DNA of 64,000 nt from Lysinibacillus alkalisoli (GCF_014643595.1 NZ_BMJT01000005.1:1-64000); one strand, 5' to 3'; positions 33,629 to 44,126 are shown, counted from the stretch's first letter. The notes: generated from the sequence alone by a model not told the origin. A program made the numbers and translations.

Positions 33629-35326
33629 ATGCAAACATTTCAACAGTTTACGTATGAACGTCCAAACATGGACGAAATTAAAACAAAATTTGAGCAACTT
33701 ATGCAAGATTTCGAGGTAGCTCAAACAAAAGAAATTCAAAGTGATGTTATTAATGCGTGGAACACTTTAGCTAATCATTATGCCACGCAGCAAAATTTAG
33801 CATATGTGAGAGCTACGATTGATACAACAGATGCGTTTTATCAAGCAGAGCGCGATTTCTTTGACGAACAAGGCCCAAATTTTGAAGAGATGCAGAGCAT
33901 CTATTATAAACATTTAGTTGCGTCGAAATTCCGCACTCAATTAGAAGAGGAGTGGGGCAGTCAATTATTTGATCTTGCTCAAAATGCTGTGAAAGCTTTT
34001 TCACCAGCCATATTGCCGTTAATGCAACGTGAAAATAAATTAACATCAGCCTATCAAAAATTAGTGGCATCTGCTCAAATTGAATTTGATGGTCAAACCT
34101 TAACATTAGCGCAATTAGGCCCTTATGTAGAGTCAACGGATCGACAAGTACGTGAGGCGGCTAATAAAGCACGCTTTGGTTTTTATGAGCAACACCAAGC
34201 GGAGTTTGACCGCATCTATGATGAATTAGTCAAAACACGTGATGAGATGGCTAAAACACTAGGATATCAAAATTTCGTTGAGCTTGGGTATGTACGTATG
34301 AATCGCATTGATTATGATGCAGCTATGGTTAAAAAATTCCGTGACCAAGTGCGTGATGAAATTGTACCTGTAGCAACTAAATTATACGAGCGCCAAGCAA
34401 AGCGCATTGGTGTGGATGCACTAAAATATCATGATGAAGGATTATCTTTCTTAACAGGCAATGCTACGCCACAAGGCGATGCTGAGTGGATTGTAGAGAA
34501 TGCCCAAAAAATGTACCACGAGCTATCGCCTGAAACGGCAGCGTTCTTTGATGTGATGGTCAATCAACAGTTAATGGACTTAGTAGCTAAAAAAGGTAAG
34601 GAGGGTGGTGGATATTGTACTTTTATTGAAGACTACAATGTGCCTTTCATCTTCTCTAACTTCAATGGTACATCAGGGGATATTGATGTTTTAACACATG
34701 AAGCAGGTCATGCCTTCCAAGTATACTCAAGTCGTAACATTGGCATACCAGAATATTTGTGGCCAACGTATGAGTCATGCGAAATTCACTCTATGAGTAT
34801 GGAGTTCTTTACATGGCCATGGATGGAACTATTCTTTAAAGAACAGACAGAAAAATATAAGTTTGCGCATTTAAGTGGCGCCTTATTATTTTTACCATAC
34901 GGTGTGGCAGTGGATGAGTTCCAACATGCCGTATATGAAAATCCAACGATGACACCAGCAGAGCGACATGCAAAATGGAAGGAAATCGAGGCGATTTATT
35001 TACCGCATCGTGACTACGATGGTGTAGATTATCTTGAACAAGGGGCCTTTTGGCAACGTCAGCAACATATTTATGCAAGCCCATTTTATTATATTGACTA
35101 CACATTAGCTCAAATTTGTGCGTTCCAATTTTGGAAACGTTCACGTGAAAACTTTGAAGAGGCATGGAAAGATTATTTACATCTTTGCGGTTTAGGTGGC
35201 TCTATGTCCTTTACAAAGCTTGTAGCAGCGGCGAATTTAAACTCACCATTTGAAGATGGTACGGTTGCAGGTGTAATTGATTCCATTGAAACGTACTTAA
35301 ATGCTGTGGAAGATGATAAAATGTAA
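33629..35326 (+). CDS. pepF: M3-family oligoendopeptidase F
   Basis: 565 residues, a cytosolic zinc peptidase of short peptides. The zinc site is H357-E358-A-G-H361 with the second glutamate in the SCEIHSMSMEFF block just after. ATG at 33629 gives the usual M3 length; an upstream in-frame ATG at 33563 would add 22 residues unlike the family. The ribosome site is weak (GAGAG). It follows the chemoreceptor without an obvious terminator, so read-through is possible. Confidence 0.9.
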   Translation: MQTFQQFTYERPNMDEIKTKFEQLMQDFEVAQTKEIQSDVINAWNTLANHYATQQNLAYVRATIDTTDAFYQAERDFFDEQGPNFEEMQSIYYKHLVASKFRTQLEEEWGSQLFDLAQNAVKAFSPAILPLMQRENKLTSAYQKLVASAQIEFDGQTLTLAQLGPYVESTDRQVREAANKARFGFYEQHQAEFDRIYDELVKTRDEMAKTLGYQNFVELGYVRMNRIDYDAAMVKKFRDQVRDEIVPVATKLYERQAKRIGVDALKYHDEGLSFLTGNATPQGDAEWIVENAQKMYHELSPETAAFFDVMVNQQLMDLVAKKGKEGGGYCTFIEDYNVPFIFSNFNGTSGDIDVLTHEAGHAFQVYSSRNIGIPEYLWPTYESCEIHSMSMEFFTWPWMELFFKEQTEKYKFAHLSGALLFLPYGVAVDEFQHAVYENPTMTPAERHAKWKEIEAIYLPHRDYDGVDYLEQGAFWQRQQHIYASPFYYIDYTLAQICAFQFWKRSRENFEEAWKDYLHLCGLGGSMSFTKLVAAANLNSPFEDGTVAGVIDSIETYLNAVEDDKM

Positions 35327-35351
35327 TCACTAAACGAAAGCAGGTGATTGC

Positions 35352-36431
35352 GTGACAAAGAAATTATGGTTCCAGGCAGGTGTAGGCATATTATTAGCCT
35401 TACTTATTATTAAATACTTTGTAGAAATCCAATGGATTTTTTCACCAGCCATTATTATTTTAAAAACAATTTTTGTACCGCTTTTACTCGGTGGTGTACT
35501 GTTTTATGTAACCGTACCATTCCAACGTTTTTTAGAGAATCGTAAATTCCCACGTTGGGCAAGTATTATTACCATTTTATTAACGATTGCAGGATTAATT
35601 ACCGCTTTCATTATGATTGTAGGTAAGCCAATCAGTGATCAGGTAAATGCTTTAGTAAAAAATGCACCAAAGATTGGCAAACAATTAGAAGATGCTACAC
35701 ATTATGTGCTACGTAATAAAGACAATTTGCCGCCACAAGTGATTGATGTTTTTAATAGCCTTGTTGATTCGATTCAAGATATTGCGATTGCAGCAAGTGG
35801 CTGGTTAGTAACGTTTTTACAATCTGTTGTGCAAGTTTCCTTATTAGCTGTGCTTGTACCATTCTTCTTAATCTTTATGTTAAAAGATCATGAAAAATTA
35901 GCACCAAGCATTTATCGTTTTTTCAGTGGGCCACGTCAAGAATGGGTGAAAAAAACATTACAGGATATTGATCGTGTATTGCGTACGTATATTCAAGGTC
36001 AATTATTAATTAGTTTTTTATTAGCATTGATTATGTATATTGGTTATTTAATGATCGGGTTAAACTATGCCCTATTGCTCGTAATATTTGCTTTCTTTAT
36101 GAACGTCATACCGTTTATCGGGCCTTGGATTGCTTTTACACCAGCACTCATAGTAGGTATTACACAAGACCCTGCCTTAGTGCTTTGGGTTTGTGTAGTA
36201 ACATTAGTTGCTCAGCAGACAGATAGTAATTTTATTACGCCAAAAGTGATGGGAAAATCATTAGATATCCATCCATTAACTGTAATAACTGTCATTTTAG
36301 CTTCAGGCAAAATTGCGGGTTTCATCGGCATTGTGATTGCTGTACCGTTCTATGCTGTAATGAAGGTATTACTGACAAATATTTATCATGCACGTGAGTC
36401 GATCAAAAAATCTGCAACTAAATCGGTGTAG
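35352..36431 (+). CDS. AI-2E (YtvI/YueF) family membrane protein
   Basis: 359 residues with about eight transmembrane helices in the AI-2E family pattern: paired N-terminal helices (about 7-27 and 34-55), an amphipathic region, and a cluster at about 210-340. Members move diverse solutes (some are Na+/H+ antiporters); the substrate is not predictable. GTG start 25 bases after pepF. Confidence 0.85.
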   Translation: MTKKLWFQAGVGILLALLIIKYFVEIQWIFSPAIIILKTIFVPLLLGGVLFYVTVPFQRFLENRKFPRWASIITILLTIAGLITAFIMIVGKPISDQVNALVKNAPKIGKQLEDATHYVLRNKDNLPPQVIDVFNSLVDSIQDIAIAASGWLVTFLQSVVQVSLLAVLVPFFLIFMLKDHEKLAPSIYRFFSGPRQEWVKKTLQDIDRVLRTYIQGQLLISFLLALIMYIGYLMIGLNYALLLVIFAFFMNVIPFIGPWIAFTPALIVGITQDPALVLWVCVVTLVAQQTDSNFITPKVMGKSLDIHPLTVITVILASGKIAGFIGIVIAVPFYAVMKVLLTNIYHARESIKKSATKSV

Positions 36432-36549
36432 TAAAGTGGAGTTTGTCGTATTTCTGACAAACTCCTTTTAATTTATCTAAAAAAGATGTCTAGGCTCGAA
36501 TAAGGTACGCTATACTATAAGAAATAAGTGAGAAAAAGGAGTTGGCAAT

Positions 36550-36996
36550 TTGCTAACATTTGAGCAGAAAAAAGCAATTATTGAAACATTTCCCGAGTTA
36601 ACCAAAAAAGAGATTTCCTTAAAACGTTTAAATTATCATTTTGAAGATAGTTTATATGAAAAAACAATTGTTGTTGAAAAACTACACCCGAATGGTAATG
36701 GATTTGTCTTCGTAGGGGATATGCCAAGTTATAGTGATGTAGCTGTAAAGGGCTTAGTTAATATTAGAGCGTTTAATGAGCAAGCCTTAAAAGAAATTAT
36801 TGCGAAAGCTGTAGCTTATTTATCAGAAGATACTACTGTAGAAGAGCAGTGGGAAGATGCTAAAGGGCAAAAAGTTACGTTATTATTTGAGCAGCGTTCG
36901 TGGGTCGTTTATTTTGAAGGGAACTTTGAAGAAGCGTTTGGGACATATGAAGATGCTGTGCGTTACTTAAAAGACGATGGCTTTGATAAAAAGTAA
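36550..36996 (+). CDS. Uncharacterised 148-residue protein
   Basis: Starts at TTG 8 bases after AAAGGAG; no other start fits. A soluble alpha/beta protein with no signal peptide and no recognised motif, probably a two-layer fold from the alternating strand pattern (KTIVVEKLHP, NGFVFVGDMP, KVTLLFEQRSWVVYFEG). It lies 12 bases before a small membrane-protein gene, so the two are likely one operon. Function unknown. Confidence 0.75.
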   Translation: MLTFEQKKAIIETFPELTKKEISLKRLNYHFEDSLYEKTIVVEKLHPNGNGFVFVGDMPSYSDVAVKGLVNIRAFNEQALKEIIAKAVAYLSEDTTVEEQWEDAKGQKVTLLFEQRSWVVYFEGNFEEAFGTYEDAVRYLKDDGFDKK

Positions 36997-37008
36997 AGGG
37001 GTTTTATA

Positions 37009-37182
37009 ATGAACGGTAAGAAAATGGCAACTATTATTATTGCATTGATGCTTACAGTAGCTATTGTATGTGCACTCAGCATATACTTATTCTTTAAATA
37101 TTACGAACCTAAAAAAGTAGACGATAGTGAAAATGTGAATGAACAAGCAACACAATTTGTTCAGCCACTCTATCATTACTAA
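37009..37182 (+). CDS. 57-residue single-pass membrane protein
   Basis: A small gene 12 bases after the 148-residue protein with an AAAGGGG site. Starts MNGKK, then one transmembrane helix (about 7-29, rich in I, L, A and V), then a polar tail with acidic residues and a C-terminal H-Y. N-in topology is predicted from the positive start. No known family is recognised. Confidence 0.65.
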   Translation: MNGKKMATIIIALMLTVAIVCALSIYLFFKYYEPKKVDDSENVNEQATQFVQPLYHY

Positions 37183-37242
37183 TAAAAGAGGCTAAGACAT
37201 CACTTGTATACCTCAATGTGTTAATTATGTTTCCTAGATGAG

Positions 37243-37280
37243 AAAAAGCTAGACCGACATTATGCTGGTCTAGCTTTTTT
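37243..37280. terminator. Bidirectional terminator
   Basis: AAAAAGCTAGACC stem with complement, 10-base loop, between convergent genes. Confidence 0.87.
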
Positions 37281-37282
37281 AT

Positions 37283-39400
37283 TTATTTTGTTGTACGACG
37301 TTTGAAGGGATACCACCAATTCCAGTCGCCTAGTAGCTTCATTAAACTTGGTACTAACATGAGGCGAATAATGGTAGCGTCAATAGCAATGGCAATAGCA
37401 ATGCCAACACCAATTTGTTTAACAGGCATGACGTCTGTAAAAGCAAAGGCACCTGTTAAAACAATCATAATTAAAGCAGCCGATGTTATAATGCGACTCG
37501 TGGCAGTTAAGCCGTCAATCGTTGCCATCGTATTAGAGGCACCTTTTTCATATTCTTCTTGAATGCGAGAAATTAAAAATACTTCATAATCCATACTTAA
37601 ACCAAAGACTAAACAAAAGACAATGACAGGGATAATCAAGACAATTGGACTTTGCTCCATGCCAAAGTGTCCATATTGGAAAATGTAAACGAGTATGCCA
37701 AAGGCAGAAGTTAACCCAATAATGTTCATTAAAATCGCTTTCAACGGAATTAAAATAGAACGGAAAGCTACCATTAATATAATAAAAGTAGAAATCATAA
37801 TAATAAGTAAAGCATAGCCAATATTATCATAAATTTCGTCAAAAATTTCTTGGTTGAATTTTGGCACGCCACCTAGTGTGAAATCCACACCTAAATCCGC
37901 ACGCATTAAATTACGCGTATACGTTTGTGCTTCACTAGATGCCCCTTCAACATTTAGTGTGATAGGGATGAATAATTGATTACCTTGTACAAATTGTTGC
38001 CACGCAGGCGCTAATTGTGCCTTCATTTCAGGTATGTTTAGCGCTTGTTCAAGCGCAGCAGCATCTTCTATATTAGCTACAGAATAAATAGTGTCTACTT
38101 TATCTACTAGTTGATCTTTTAGTAATGTCTCCTCTAATGCAGCGATTTTTTCATAACCACTGTCATGATCCCAACCGTCAGGACGTTCAGCGAGTAGATA
38201 TAAGGTAGATGTTTTGCCAAAATCAAATTCGTCACTTAATTTCTCAAAGGCGAGACGAGAGTCGTAGGTTTTTGGTAGTGAATCTACTTTTGGTATGACA
38301 AGTTCCATATCCTTAATCGGAATCATACCAATACCTAATAAAACAAAAGCTACAATCGTAATCATGACAGGGAAGCGCATCACAAAGCCTGCAAATGTAC
38401 GCCAACCTTTTGCACCACCTGCTTTAGGGCGGAAGATACGGCCTTTATTTAAGCGGTCACCAAGCATAACGAGAGTAGCTGGTAATAATGTTAAGCCTAC
38501 AAAGACAGCTAAAAAGACAACTAGTGAACCACCAACAGCGATATTACGGAAAATCTCAACATCAATGACAGCCATTGCACCTAAACCAATCATCACACAA
38601 ATTGCTGAGAATATAATAGAGCGTCCAGCCGTTTGAATGGCAATGCCAACAGCAGTAGCAATGTTATGTTGTTCACGTTCTTCGCGATAACGATTAATGA
38701 ATAAGAGAGAGAAATCAATGCTGAGTGCTAAACCAAGCATCGGTACAATATTTAACACGAAAATGGAGAGTGATAAATAGTCGCTAAAAATCGTCAGCAA
38801 GCCAAGTGCGGTCACAACAGCGATAATACCTACAAAGATAGGGAGTACAGATGCCATAATGGTGCCAAAAGCTAGCAGTAAAACAATAATCGCAATAGGT
38901 AAACCGATAGCTTCCGCTTGGGCTAAATCTTTTTGACTGGCCATATTTACATCATAAGCAAATACAGGCTCACCTGTGAGCGTTGTATCCTTCTCATTTT
39001 TGAGAATGTCACGTATTTCAACAACTAGAGGATTGTAGTCAGTAATGTTATGCGTAAAGTGTAGCATGGCATAACTGGTCTTACCTTTTACTAACGCAGG
39101 ATCACCAACAGGTGACACAATCGTGTCAATGTCCTTGACATCTTTCAATAATGCTAAAGTATGTTCAATTTCTTGATTAGTACGATTTTCAAAAACGACA
39201 AAAATTGTTTTTGCAGGTAAGTCAAAGTTTTTTGCTAATTCGTCCGTTACATAGACATGTTCATCATCTACAAAAAAACCATCACCTTCGAGTTTACTGG
39301 GCAACTGTACAGCGAAAATAGCCATCGCAATAAAAATGACAATCCACACAGCGAAAATAGCTTTAGCATACGTGGTAATAAAATGTGCAAATGCCTTCAA
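37283..39400 (-). CDS. MMPL/RND-family transporter
   Basis: 705 residues with the twofold MMPL layout: transmembrane helix 1 (about 12-30), a long extracytoplasmic loop, a bundle of five helices (about 165-310), a second loop and a second bundle (about 530-690). The family block SMDYEVFLISRIQEEYEKG is in the C half. Likely a proton-driven exporter of lipids or amphiphiles. It starts at TTG, seven bases after AGGAGG; there is no better ATG. Single gene. Confidence 0.88.
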   Translation of the reverse strand: MKAFAHFITTYAKAIFAVWIVIFIAMAIFAVQLPSKLEGDGFFVDDEHVYVTDELAKNFDLPAKTIFVVFENRTNQEIEHTLALLKDVKDIDTIVSPVGDPALVKGKTSYAMLHFTHNITDYNPLVVEIRDILKNEKDTTLTGEPVFAYDVNMASQKDLAQAEAIGLPIAIIVLLLAFGTIMASVLPIFVGIIAVVTALGLLTIFSDYLSLSIFVLNIVPMLGLALSIDFSLLFINRYREEREQHNIATAVGIAIQTAGRSIIFSAICVMIGLGAMAVIDVEIFRNIAVGGSLVVFLAVFVGLTLLPATLVMLGDRLNKGRIFRPKAGGAKGWRTFAGFVMRFPVMITIVAFVLLGIGMIPIKDMELVIPKVDSLPKTYDSRLAFEKLSDEFDFGKTSTLYLLAERPDGWDHDSGYEKIAALEETLLKDQLVDKVDTIYSVANIEDAAALEQALNIPEMKAQLAPAWQQFVQGNQLFIPITLNVEGASSEAQTYTRNLMRADLGVDFTLGGVPKFNQEIFDEIYDNIGYALLIIMISTFIILMVAFRSILIPLKAILMNIIGLTSAFGILVYIFQYGHFGMEQSPIVLIIPVIVFCLVFGLSMDYEVFLISRIQEEYEKGASNTMATIDGLTATSRIITSAALIMIVLTGAFAFTDVMPVKQIGVGIAIAIAIDATIIRLMLVPSLMKLLGDWNWWYPFKRRTTK

Positions 39401-39560
39401 AGAATTGCCTCCTTTATGTTTCAGTTTAAGTATAGTGTATAGTATTTCGCCAAAATATGTATGGCTTAATCATGGATTCTTCATAAATTCTTCAGAAAGT
39501 TGTAGGTGTAATGTTAAGAAATGTTTTTTACACTTAGTATAACGAGAAAGGAGTTATACA

Positions 39561-40244
39561 ATGATTGAGATTAAACATGTATCACATACTTTTAAAATAG
39601 GTAAAAAGGATAATGAGCAGGAGATTCCAGTGTTAACTGATGTGGCCTTACATGTACATAAAGGTGAAGTAGTTGCTATTGTCGGAAAAAGTGGCTCAGG
39701 TAAATCAACATTACTACAAACCATAGCAGGTTTTCTCCATGCGGATGTCGGTTCTATTCAAATTAATGGTCAAGAGACCATGCATTTTACAGAGGAGCAG
39801 CATGCAGCATTTCGCCTCGACAATTTCGGGTTTGTTTTTCAAAATTTTCAACTGATGCCTGGTTTAACAGCGTTTGAAAATATTGAGTTGCCTTTAATAC
39901 TACAAGGCGTTCCTTCTAACGAAAGAAAGCAGCGTGTACAAAAGTTGATGGAGCAAATTGGCTTAACAGAAGTCGCAAAGCATTATCCGAATGAATTGTC
40001 TGGTGGGCAACAACAAAGGGTAAGTATCGGACGCTCTCTTATTACCAACCCTCCTATTATTTTAGCAGATGAACCTACGGGTAGTTTAGATTCTGAAACG
40101 GAGCAAGAGATTTTAGCTTTAATTAAAGATTTGAATGAGGCATTGGGCATTACATTTATTATTATTACGCATGATGACGAAGTGGCAAATGTAGCACATC
40201 GTCGCTTCCGCATGCATGATGGCATATTAAAGGAGGAAGCCTAA
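39561..40244 (+). CDS. ABC exporter ATPase (MacB/LolD type)
   Basis: 227 residues: Walker A GKSGSGKST near 41, signature LSGGQQQR near 144, Walker B IILADEPTGSLD near 163, the last four residues typical of the FtsX-partner class. It powers the permease that follows with a one-base overlap (TAATG). Such pairs commonly export peptides or act in lipoprotein release and bacitracin-like resistance; no sensor kinase is adjacent. Confidence 0.9.
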   Translation: MIEIKHVSHTFKIGKKDNEQEIPVLTDVALHVHKGEVVAIVGKSGSGKSTLLQTIAGFLHADVGSIQINGQETMHFTEEQHAAFRLDNFGFVFQNFQLMPGLTAFENIELPLILQGVPSNERKQRVQKLMEQIGLTEVAKHYPNELSGGQQQRVSIGRSLITNPPIILADEPTGSLDSETEQEILALIKDLNEALGITFIIITHDDEVANVAHRRFRMHDGILKEEA

Positions 40245-41539
40245 TGTTATTTAAAGACCAAATTGCATTTGTTAGACAACATATACGAAAAAACAAAATG
40301 CGTGTTTTTATGACGGTATTAGCAGCAACAATTGGTTGTGCCTTTTTAATCGTTTTAGCTTCTGTCGGTTTTGGTATTCAACAAACCATGAATAATGAAA
40401 TTTTACAAGATGAGCAAGTTACACGTATTCAATTTTATGACCAAAATGCAACAACAGAAGACTTGGACAAAATAAAACAACAAGACCATGTAAAAGCGGT
40501 ACTTAAACATACAACCGTTCATTATGATGTAACAGCTTCTTTAAAAGACCGTGACGTTTACACAACCAATAGTTTTTATGATATGAAAGATTATCAAGCA
40601 GTAAAAGGCAAATTATTTGCAGGCACGTATCCTAAAAATGATAAAGAAGTTATTGTAGGTTACCATTTTGCACAAGGCTTATTGAATGAAAAAGAGCGTA
40701 ATGCTATTAGTGACGCCGAACTCAATGTGAAAGAAGGCGAACAAGTTGATTACAGTAAATACGGTTATCAAGGAGACATTATTGGACAAACGATTAGCGT
40801 AGCCTTTAAAGATCAAGGGGAGGAAGGACAAACTCTTACTGAAACATTTAAAGTTGTAGGTGTCACAGACAAGCCAAGTTACGACTGGCAAAGAGATACC
40901 TCTCTTATTTTTAGTGACCAGGCATTGCCAATGATTGAGAAAACCTTCACTAAGACAGAGGACAATATCTCTGCAGAATATGTCATCCATGTCGACCATA
41001 TGGAAAATGTTATGCCATTATTAAAGAAATTAAAAGATGATGGGTATCACGTATATTCTGTATTAGAGCAAATGGACCAAATTAATATGTTCTTCTTTGT
41101 ATTTAAAGCAGGATTAATTTTTGTCGGGACAATAGCTGTACTAATTTCTTCAATTGGTATTTTTAATACAATGACGATGGCAGTCACAGAGCGCACACGT
41201 GAAATTGGTGTGTTAAAGGCAATCGGTGCAAGCCCTAAATTAATTCAACGTTTATTTTTAATGGAAAGTGCGTTTATTGGAATTTTAGGTACTGTACTAG
41301 CTGTTATTTTATCGTATATTATTAGTATCATTGTGAATATTACAATGCCCCTTATTTTACAAGCAGCAACAAACGAAGACACTTTTACAAAACAAGCATT
41401 TGTTTTCTCCGTTATCCCGTGGCAATTAGTTGTCATCGCTGCTACCATTAGTATTGGAGTAGCTATGATTTCAGGTTGGCGTCCAGCTCGTAAAGCGACA
41501 AAGATTGATGTGATTCAAGCATTACGACAAGAGTTATAA
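40244..41539 (+). CDS. FtsX-family ABC permease
   Basis: 431 residues with the MacB/FtsX form: helix at about 20-45, a large extracytoplasmic domain (about 46-280), then three helices (about 285-305, 335-360, 390-415). The AVTERTREIGVLKAIGASP block (about 308-326) marks the coupling region with the ATPase. Translation is coupled to the ATPase gene. Confidence 0.9.
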   Translation: MLFKDQIAFVRQHIRKNKMRVFMTVLAATIGCAFLIVLASVGFGIQQTMNNEILQDEQVTRIQFYDQNATTEDLDKIKQQDHVKAVLKHTTVHYDVTASLKDRDVYTTNSFYDMKDYQAVKGKLFAGTYPKNDKEVIVGYHFAQGLLNEKERNAISDAELNVKEGEQVDYSKYGYQGDIIGQTISVAFKDQGEEGQTLTETFKVVGVTDKPSYDWQRDTSLIFSDQALPMIEKTFTKTEDNISAEYVIHVDHMENVMPLLKKLKDDGYHVYSVLEQMDQINMFFFVFKAGLIFVGTIAVLISSIGIFNTMTMAVTERTREIGVLKAIGASPKLIQRLFLMESAFIGILGTVLAVILSYIISIIVNITMPLILQAATNEDTFTKQAFVFSVIPWQLVVIAATISIGVAMISGWRPARKATKIDVIQALRQEL

Positions 41540-41570
41540 TAAAAGAAATGAAACATATGGTTTATAGAAA

Positions 41571-41606
41571 ACAGGCACTGACGATATATTACTCGTCAGT
41601 GCCTGT
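41571..41606. terminator. Bidirectional terminator
   Basis: ACAGGCACTGACGA with complement TCGTCAGTGCCTGT and an 8-9-base loop between convergent genes. Its stem recurs in imperfect form at 47417. Confidence 0.87.
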
Positions 41607-41610
41607 CTGT

Positions 41611-42762
41611 TTATAATTGTAATTCTTTAGCAAGAAAAGGTTCGGCATGTAATAAAGTAATAAAAGCTTCATAACGTTCGCGCTGTTGCAATGAGGGCTG
41701 TTTACCAGTATGGTAAGCTCGAATTAAGATGTTTTTGGGCGTATGTGCCATATCAATGAATTCTAATAATTGGGCATCGTAACCTACAAGCCCTAATATT
41801 TCCGCACGAATACTGTCTGTTGCAAGAGCCGCAAAACGTTCTTTCACTAGACCATGTTGTAACATAATGTCTAGTGCAGGAGCTTGTAGTTGGCGATTTA
41901 ATTCATGTTGGCAACAAGGCACGCTCAAAATGACTTTAGCCCCCCAACGAACAGCCCTTGCTAATGCCATATCTGTCGCTACATCGCAAGCATGTAAAGT
42001 CACAACCATATCAATAGTTGTTGCCTCATTATAATCATTAATATCACCTACTAAAAATTCAAGTTGGTCATAATGCAAATCTTGGGCAATTTGTTGGCAC
42101 TCTTCAATGACTTCTTTTTTTAAATCCAAACCTGTGACGTGAATGTCTAAACCTTTTTCGATTTTTAAATAGTGGTATAGTGCAAATGTTAAATAAGATT
42201 TGCCTGAGCCAAAATCTAAAATACGAATTGTACGGTCTTGAGGTAGATGGTGCAGCGTATCATCTATAAATTCAATAAAGCGATTAATTTGTTTGAACTT
42301 ATCATATTTTTGTTGTTTGATTTTGCCATCCGTCGTTTGTACACCAAGACGAACTAAAAAAGGATGTATTTTGTGCTCATCTAAGAGATATTTTTTTTGA
42401 CGATTATGTGTGAGGTTCGCTATCGTTTTTTGTGCGGGAGTGGCTTTCCATAACACTTTATTTTTTTTGGATAATTGCACGTGCACTTGCTCTTCTGTAA
42501 AGCGAATTTGAGCTTGTTTGAATTGTGCAAAATACATCGCTATTTTATCATCGAATTGCGATGCAGTAATATTCTCATGTTTTAATATACGCTCATATTG
42601 ATACTCGGCTTGAATCATATATTCATTACGAATCGTAATAGGTTTTAATTTAATTCTTTTAATGGCAGAGGATTTTAGTCTAGGTTGACTAATTGTAGCA
42701 TTAATAAAGTCATGCGCATGCACTCTTGATGTAATATGTTTTAGCATTTCAGCAAATTCCAT
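41611..42762 (-). CDS. Class I SAM-dependent methyltransferase (Methyltransf_32-like)
   Basis: 383 residues. An N-terminal region (about 1-170) precedes a Rossmann methyltransferase core with motif I LDFGSGKSYLT near 184, the acidic motif VTGLDLKKEVIEE, and VTLHACDVATD followed by SVPCCQHEL, a pair seen in the Methyltransf_32 group (RNA or small-molecule methylation). The substrate is unknown. Diverges from hflX; AAAGGAG before the ATG. Confidence 0.82.
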   Translation of the reverse strand: MEFAEMLKHITSRVHAHDFINATISQPRLKSSAIKRIKLKPITIRNEYMIQAEYQYERILKHENITASQFDDKIAMYFAQFKQAQIRFTEEQVHVQLSKKNKVLWKATPAQKTIANLTHNRQKKYLLDEHKIHPFLVRLGVQTTDGKIKQQKYDKFKQINRFIEFIDDTLHHLPQDRTIRILDFGSGKSYLTFALYHYLKIEKGLDIHVTGLDLKKEVIEECQQIAQDLHYDQLEFLVGDINDYNEATTIDMVVTLHACDVATDMALARAVRWGAKVILSVPCCQHELNRQLQAPALDIMLQHGLVKERFAALATDSIRAEILGLVGYDAQLLEFIDMAHTPKNILIRAYHTGKQPSLQQRERYEAFITLLHAEPFLAKELQL

Positions 42763-42839
42763 GCTTACTCGCTCCTTTCTTCATGGGGATAAGTATAACA
42801 TGTGTTAAGATGAATTTATATTGAGTTTGAGGTGAGCGT

Positions 42840-44126
42840 ATGAAAACTACACAGCAAGTGGAACAATTACAGGAGTATGCCATTATTGTAGGTGTTCATT
42901 TACCAAAGGATGAACAATTTGACTATGGTATGGAAGAATTAAAAAACTTAGCACAAGCATTACATGTAGAAGTGGTTGGCACTATTACACAAAATTTAGA
43001 GAGAGCGAATAGTGCACATTATGTAGGCAAGGGGAAAATCGACGAGATTCAAGCATTGTATGAAGAGACAGGTGCAAATCTTGTGATTTTTAATGATGAG
43101 TTATCACCATCACAAATCCGCAATTTAGAAGCTGAGTTGATGTGTAAAGTGATTGATCGTACAATGCTCATTTTAGATATTTTTGCGCGTCGTGCTAAAA
43201 CACGAGAAGCACAACTACAAGTGCAACTTGCGCAACTACAATATATGTTACCAAGATTAGTAGGCTTGCATGCTTCGCTAAGTCGCCAAGGTGGCGGGAC
43301 GGGTGGAGGCTTTAAAAATCGTGGTGCTGGTGAGACAAAGTTAGAGCTTGACCGACGTAAAATAGAAAGCCGAATTAGTAAAATAAAAAAAGAGCTTGAA
43401 CAAGTAAGTGCACAGCGAGAGACACAGCGTAAACAACGTGAGAAAAATGCAATACCTGTTGTATCATTAGTAGGCTATACTAACGCAGGTAAATCAACGA
43501 TTATGAATCAACTGCTGTTAAAAACAGGACAGGATGAACATAAGCAAGTATTTGAAAAAGATATGTTATTTGCCACATTAGAAACGTCCGTCAGACAATT
43601 AGCGCTAGACGATCAAAAAAGTTTTTTATTAACGGATACTGTAGGGTTTGTTAGCAAATTGCCTCATCATTTAGTCAAGGCGTTTCGCTCTACGCTAGAA
43701 GAGGCAAGAAATGCAGATTTATTATTGCATGTAGTAGATGTATCACATGAACAATATCGTTATATGATGGAAGTGACAGAGCAAACACTACAAGCAGTAG
43801 GGGTAGAAAATATTCCAACCATCTATGTGTATAATAAGTGTGACCAAACTTCTTTGCCATATCCTGTGATGAGTGGTGAGCATATTTGGTTAGCAGCTAA
43901 AGAGGATAAAGGATTAACAGAACTTTTACAGATGATTCGCGGACAGGTTTTTACAGACTATGTTAAAGCTACTTTTGTCATTCCTTATCATGAAGGACAT
44001 GTTGTTTCATATTTAAATGAGCATGCAACGATATTAAATACAACTTATGAAGAGCAAGGAACAATTATTAAAGCGGAGTTACGTAAAGCAGATGCTGAGC
44101 GTTTCGCTCTATTTCAGCAACTATAA
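42840..44126 (+). CDS. hflX: Ribosome-dissociating GTPase HflX
   Basis: 428 residues: N-terminal glycine-rich HflX domain (GGGTGGGFKNRGAGETKLELDR near 151-172), a helical coil, then a GTPase domain with G1 GYTNAGKST near 208-216, G3 DTVGF near 263-267 and G4 N-K-C-D near 326. HflX rescues stalled ribosomes by splitting 70S during heat or antibiotic stress. The terminator stem begins inside the stop codon. Confidence 0.94.
   Translation: MKTTQQVEQLQEYAIIVGVHLPKDEQFDYGMEELKNLAQALHVEVVGTITQNLERANSAHYVGKGKIDEIQALYEETGANLVIFNDELSPSQIRNLEAELMCKVIDRTMLILDIFARRAKTREAQLQVQLAQLQYMLPRLVGLHASLSRQGGGTGGGFKNRGAGETKLELDRRKIESRISKIKKELEQVSAQRETQRKQREKNAIPVVSLVGYTNAGKSTIMNQLLLKTGQDEHKQVFEKDMLFATLETSVRQLALDDQKSFLLTDTVGFVSKLPHHLVKAFRSTLEEARNADLLLHVVDVSHEQYRYMMEVTEQTLQAVGVENIPTIYVYNKCDQTSLPYPVMSGEHIWLAAKEDKGLTELLQMIRGQVFTDYVKATFVIPYHEGHVVSYLNEHATILNTTYEEQGTIIKAELRKADAERFALFQQL

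Noticed and set aside
39401-39560. Peptide-sensing two-component system beside the ABC-FtsX exporter
   Set aside because: No kinase or regulator gene is adjacent, so a Bce-type module is not supported.
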